A DNA stretch of 40,096 nt from a virus. Under the pieces are notes generated by a model, which had not been told where the DNA came from, did not search any database, and saw nothing but the letters and a program-made list of their open reading frames with translations. The stretch lies in IMG/VR virus record IMGVR_UViG_3300049459_000138, positions 1-40,096 of that record, one strand, 5' to 3'. Positions 38,033 through 40,096 of the stretch are shown here, one piece after another. Position 1 is the first letter of the stretch. Every line of letters begins with the position of its first letter. The position numbers and the translations under genes are program-made.

Positions 38033-38983
38033 ATGGCCGCTCTACAGGGTTCTTTCGTACTTGAATCGCCTATCGTCTCTACCGACACAACGCTGGAGGT
38101 CGCCGTTCGGGATGCACTTATGCGCGGGGTGGCGAACAATGGCGTGCGCTTTATCGCTGACCTGGGCTTTGGCTTCAGTTATCCGGCGGGGCCTTTCAGT
38201 AATCGGCCGGCGGCTGGAGCCCCAGTCAATGGCGCGTTGGTGGCCGACGTGGCAGAGCACGCAAACGGTAGCGTCGTGCTGACCAGTGGGCAGATCATTG
38301 GGTACGCCGGTGGCGGCTTCGACTATGCGGCGATCACCGCGGCCGGTAACTATTTGTCGGTGCCGCCATCCGTCGCTGCTGACATCTTCGCCGCCTTCGG
38401 TGGGCACGCTCAGCAGTTTATGGTCACCGCCTATGTGAAGCTGCCGTTAAAGGCCAACTGGAACTCGGGCGCGGCGCTGGCGCCCATGATCGCATGGGGT
38501 GATGCCAACGCAGCGGCTGGCGTAGCAGACATGATCACCATCGGCCAGTCGTCTATTTCCTCGCGTCTGGAGGCCATTCGACAGACCGTTGGTTCGACGC
38601 TTGTCTCGATGAACGTAACCGTTGCCGACAACGAGTATGGACAGCTGGCGCAGATCACTTTCTGGCGTAACGCGTCCGGCACCGGCCTCAGCCTTCGAAC
38701 TGACCAAGGTCGCCGAACTACATCTGGCGTAGTGGGTGCCGATAACACCGAAAACTTCAGCACCAAGACCGGTCGATTGGGCGCATGCAACACCTACGGC
38801 GTTCCATCGGCCGCCGGGGCCACCAACTCGATTAAATGGCGAGCCTATCGCCTGTTCGTTGAGAACCTTGCGCGCAGTGGCCGCGATCCGATGGCAGTGG
38901 CAGAAGCGGATTGGTTGCGTGTGCAAGCCCGGATCGCAGCCAGTGCGGCGGCCAATGGCGGCGTGTCGAAGGTGTTCGCTTAA
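38033..38983 (+). CDS. Fibre-region structural protein
   Basis: The 316-residue protein starts MAALQGSFVLESPIVSTDTT and is Ala/Gly-rich and beta-rich. Visible segments are FGFSYPAGPFSNRPAAGAPV, AAFGGHAQQFMVTAYVKLP and RAYRLFVENLARSGRDPM. A lectin-like (concanavalin-type) sandwich is possible from the strand pattern, but no family is certain. AGGAG seven bases upstream supports the start, 15 bases after the fibre stop, so it may be a second receptor-binding or fibre-capping protein. Confidence 0.65.
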   Translation: MAALQGSFVLESPIVSTDTTLEVAVRDALMRGVANNGVRFIADLGFGFSYPAGPFSNRPAAGAPVNGALVADVAEHANGSVVLTSGQIIGYAGGGFDYAAITAAGNYLSVPPSVAADIFAAFGGHAQQFMVTAYVKLPLKANWNSGAALAPMIAWGDANAAAGVADMITIGQSSISSRLEAIRQTVGSTLVSMNVTVADNEYGQLAQITFWRNASGTGLSLRTDQGRRTTSGVVGADNTENFSTKTGRLGACNTYGVPSAAGATNSIKWRAYRLFVENLARSGRDPMAVAEADWLRVQARIAASAAANGGVSKVFA

Positions 38984-39011
38984 AAAATAGGACGTCTGGC
39001 ATCTATTGTCT

Positions 39012-39035
39012 GCCCGCCGAGAGCGGGCTTTTTTT
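39012..39035 (+). terminator. Intrinsic terminator before the endolysin gene
   Basis: GCCCGC, loop CGAGA and GCGGGC form a six-pair stem followed by seven Ts, 28 bases after the fibre-region gene. It separates the structural genes from the endolysin gene. Confidence 0.88.
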
Positions 39036-39051
39036 CGTCTGGAGAAAAGTG

Positions 39052-39477
39052 ATGACTGCAACAGAAAGAGACCGCGACATCCTCGCACGCACGCTGTGGG
39101 GTGAAGCTCGCGGTGAAAGCCTGGCCGGTCAGATCGCCGTGGCCTGGACAATTCGCAATCGTGTAAACGACGGCAAGGCCAAGTCATGGTGGGGAGAGGG
39201 CTATGTTGGCGTGTGCCAAGCCAAGTACCAGTTCAGCTGCTGGAACAAGAACGACCCGAACTACGTTTACCTGAGTGGCGCGAAGCCGATTCCGTTCCGC
39301 GAGTTTGCTCAGGCGCAGATCGCCGCTGACCAGGTGATGGCCGGCAAGGTGCCTGATCCCACTGGTGGCGCCACGCACTACTACGCGACCGCCATGAAGA
39401 AGGCTCCGGACTGGGCGGCGAAGGCGAAGCAGACGCTGAAACTCGGCGGCCATGTTTTCTTCAAGGATGTTCCCTGA
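39052..39477 (+). CDS. Endolysin, SleB-type cell wall hydrolase
   Basis: GGAG seven bases before the ATG at 39052 fixes the start (141 residues). The text ILARTLWGEARGESLAGQIA, with the catalytic Glu in GEARGE, then VAWTIRNRV, FSCWNKNDPN and DPTGGATHYYA, is the Hydrolase_2/SleB family, which cuts peptidoglycan glycan strands. There is no signal peptide, so release needs the holin. It lies 21 kb from the holin genes, at the other end of the late operon. Confidence 0.92.
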   Translation: MTATERDRDILARTLWGEARGESLAGQIAVAWTIRNRVNDGKAKSWWGEGYVGVCQAKYQFSCWNKNDPNYVYLSGAKPIPFREFAQAQIAADQVMAGKVPDPTGGATHYYATAMKKAPDWAAKAKQTLKLGGHVFFKDVP

Positions 39478-39527
39478 GGGAGTGTCGCCTGTCAGCGAGA
39501 CGTTGAACGGCGCGATAGTGATTGCGA

Positions 39528-39547
39528 TACTGTTTATTTATCCAGTA
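39528..39547. promoter_or_regulatory. Strong LexA (SOS) box
   Basis: TACTGTTTATTTATCCAGTA matches the LexA consensus TACTG-N10-CAGTA in both arms, and the dyad extends to GATACTG/CAGTATC (39526-39549). It lies 11 bases before the ATG at 39559, so binding would block that promoter until DNA damage. Confidence 0.8.
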
Positions 39548-39558
39548 TCGAGCAAGCC

Positions 39559-39858
39559 ATGTACTTCCTTATTACACGCATGAGAGAGAGGGGTGTCGCC
39601 CGGGACTGGAAGGCGATCCGGCAAACGGTCGGCATCCGAGGTGACATCAACATCAGAAACCAGATGTGCGAGCAGTTGAACAGGACCAGCGATATCGCCG
39701 AGATCCGTCCGGCCGGCATGCCGCTCGATGCGGTTCCGCTTCTGCCGTTGCTGGATGCCCGCTTGTCGGGAATGGCGACCAACGCTTTCACGCTGAGTGG
39801 CCTGGAAGAAATCGACGGCTGCTTATATGCGCAGTCGTGGTGGTGCAGGGAGGTGTGA
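39559..39858 (+). CDS. SOS-controlled small protein of unknown function
   Basis: The 99-residue protein begins MYFLITRMRERGVARDWKAI and ends EIDGCLYAQSWWCREV. The middle contains SDIAEIRPAGMPLDAVPLLP. I recognise no family. The ribosome site is weak (GAG eight bases before the ATG). The LexA box directly upstream indicates induction by DNA damage, independent of the late operon. Its position at the right end suggests an accessory gene near the attachment site or a prophage-induction function. Confidence 0.7.
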   Translation: MYFLITRMRERGVARDWKAIRQTVGIRGDINIRNQMCEQLNRTSDIAEIRPAGMPLDAVPLLPLLDARLSGMATNAFTLSGLEEIDGCLYAQSWWCREV

Positions 39859-40096
39859 CGGTTCGGCAGGACGCCGGAGGTGGGGGTGGGGGTTTCTGCG
39901 GGAAATTCTTCCCCAAAACGCAACCGTTTGGACCAATGTTTATTGGGTTCCAAAGAGTCGCAAAAGGTGCTGATTTTCGTGGCTGATTTGTAGCTCAAGG
40001 CCTTGATTATAAAGGCCTTTGGCGATTCCTATGCGGCATCCCAGGCTTTGATGCCGAAAAGGTGCAACGTTTTGCTTGAAACGGTCAAGGAATTGC
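39859..40096. other. Right-end non-coding stretch
   Basis: I see no gene in these 238 bases. They hold a G-rich tract (GGAGGTGGGGGTGGGGG at about 39877-39893) with G-quadruplex potential, a hairpin AAGGCCTT...AAGGCCTT (39997-40019) that may end the 39559 gene, and a hairpin GGCATC...GATGCC (40035-40055). It could contain attachment-site arm sequences, but no repeat with the left end of the window is visible. Confidence 0.4.

Noticed and set aside
1-40096. Attachment-site direct repeat between window ends
   Set aside because: Only short matches such as CCCCAAAA occur between the first 40 and last 240 bases, which is within chance; the true att core may lie outside the window.
1-40096. CRISPR arrays, tRNA genes, rRNA genes and insertion sequences
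   Set aside because: No regularly spaced repeats, cloverleaf genes, rRNA text or transposase frames were seen.

Overview
The window is almost entirely one temperate siphovirus genome (a lambda/HK97-type prophage) of a Pseudomonas host. The evidence is a lambda-type Int/Xis pair, a divergent CI-like repressor and a lambda-type Cro, HK97-type head genes, a tail operon with a G/GT frameshift, and several families typical of Pseudomonas phages (DUF1654, DUF7940-like holin, P27 small terminase). Most coding sequence is GC-rich. Three inserted genes (2766-3416, 5350-6297, 28110-28595) are clearly AT-richer. No host gene is recognisable at either end, and no attL/attR repeat could be found.

Layout. 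Positions 24-9702 are mainly a leftward early operon: integrase, excisionase, small genes, a C5 DNA methyltransferase flanked by two AT-rich rightward cargo genes, a DUF2303 gene split in two, and conserved early genes. It starts at a promoter near 10000-10028. Its leader carries a boxA antitermination sequence (9940-9951), and two of its genes are preceded by copies of a covarying RNA hairpin (9716-9762 and 9496-9541). Positions 10111-10428 hold a DUF1654 gene behind a LexA-type box. Positions 10761-11748 are the immunity switch: repressor leftward, cro rightward, three 14-15 bp dyad operators between them, and two more at the left promoter. Positions 12007-17746 are the rightward early operon: CII, Rha/KilAC, replication initiator with an iteron-like origin, lambda P-like helicase loader, VRR-NUC nuclease, a second tyrosine recombinase, small membrane and zinc proteins, and a gene in the position of antiterminator Q. 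Directly after that gene come a strong promoter and two terminators, as in lambda Q/pR'/tR'.

Positions 17969-40096 are the late region: lambda-family holin with a dual start, second holin-like protein, small genes (two of them overlapping out of frame), HNH nuclease, probable cos site, small and large terminase, portal, prohead protease, capsid, connectors, tail tube, G/GT chaperones, a lipoprotein cargo gene, tape measure, tail tip (DUF1833, NlpC/P60, TipJ-like), a tail fibre with an SGNH esterase domain, another fibre-region protein, and a SleB-type endolysin. The last gene (39559-39858) lies behind a near-ideal LexA box.

How it works together (inference). The repressor holds both early promoters shut and activates its own promoter. 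SOS signals release the two LexA-boxed genes and probably the switch. Antitermination via boxA on the left and the Q-like protein on the right then extends transcription through the many GCCCGC-type terminators. The most unusual features are the repeated covarying leader RNA, the second recombinase inside the replication operon, the methyltransferase with cargo genes on both sides, the split DUF2303 gene, and the out-of-frame overlapping gene pair.
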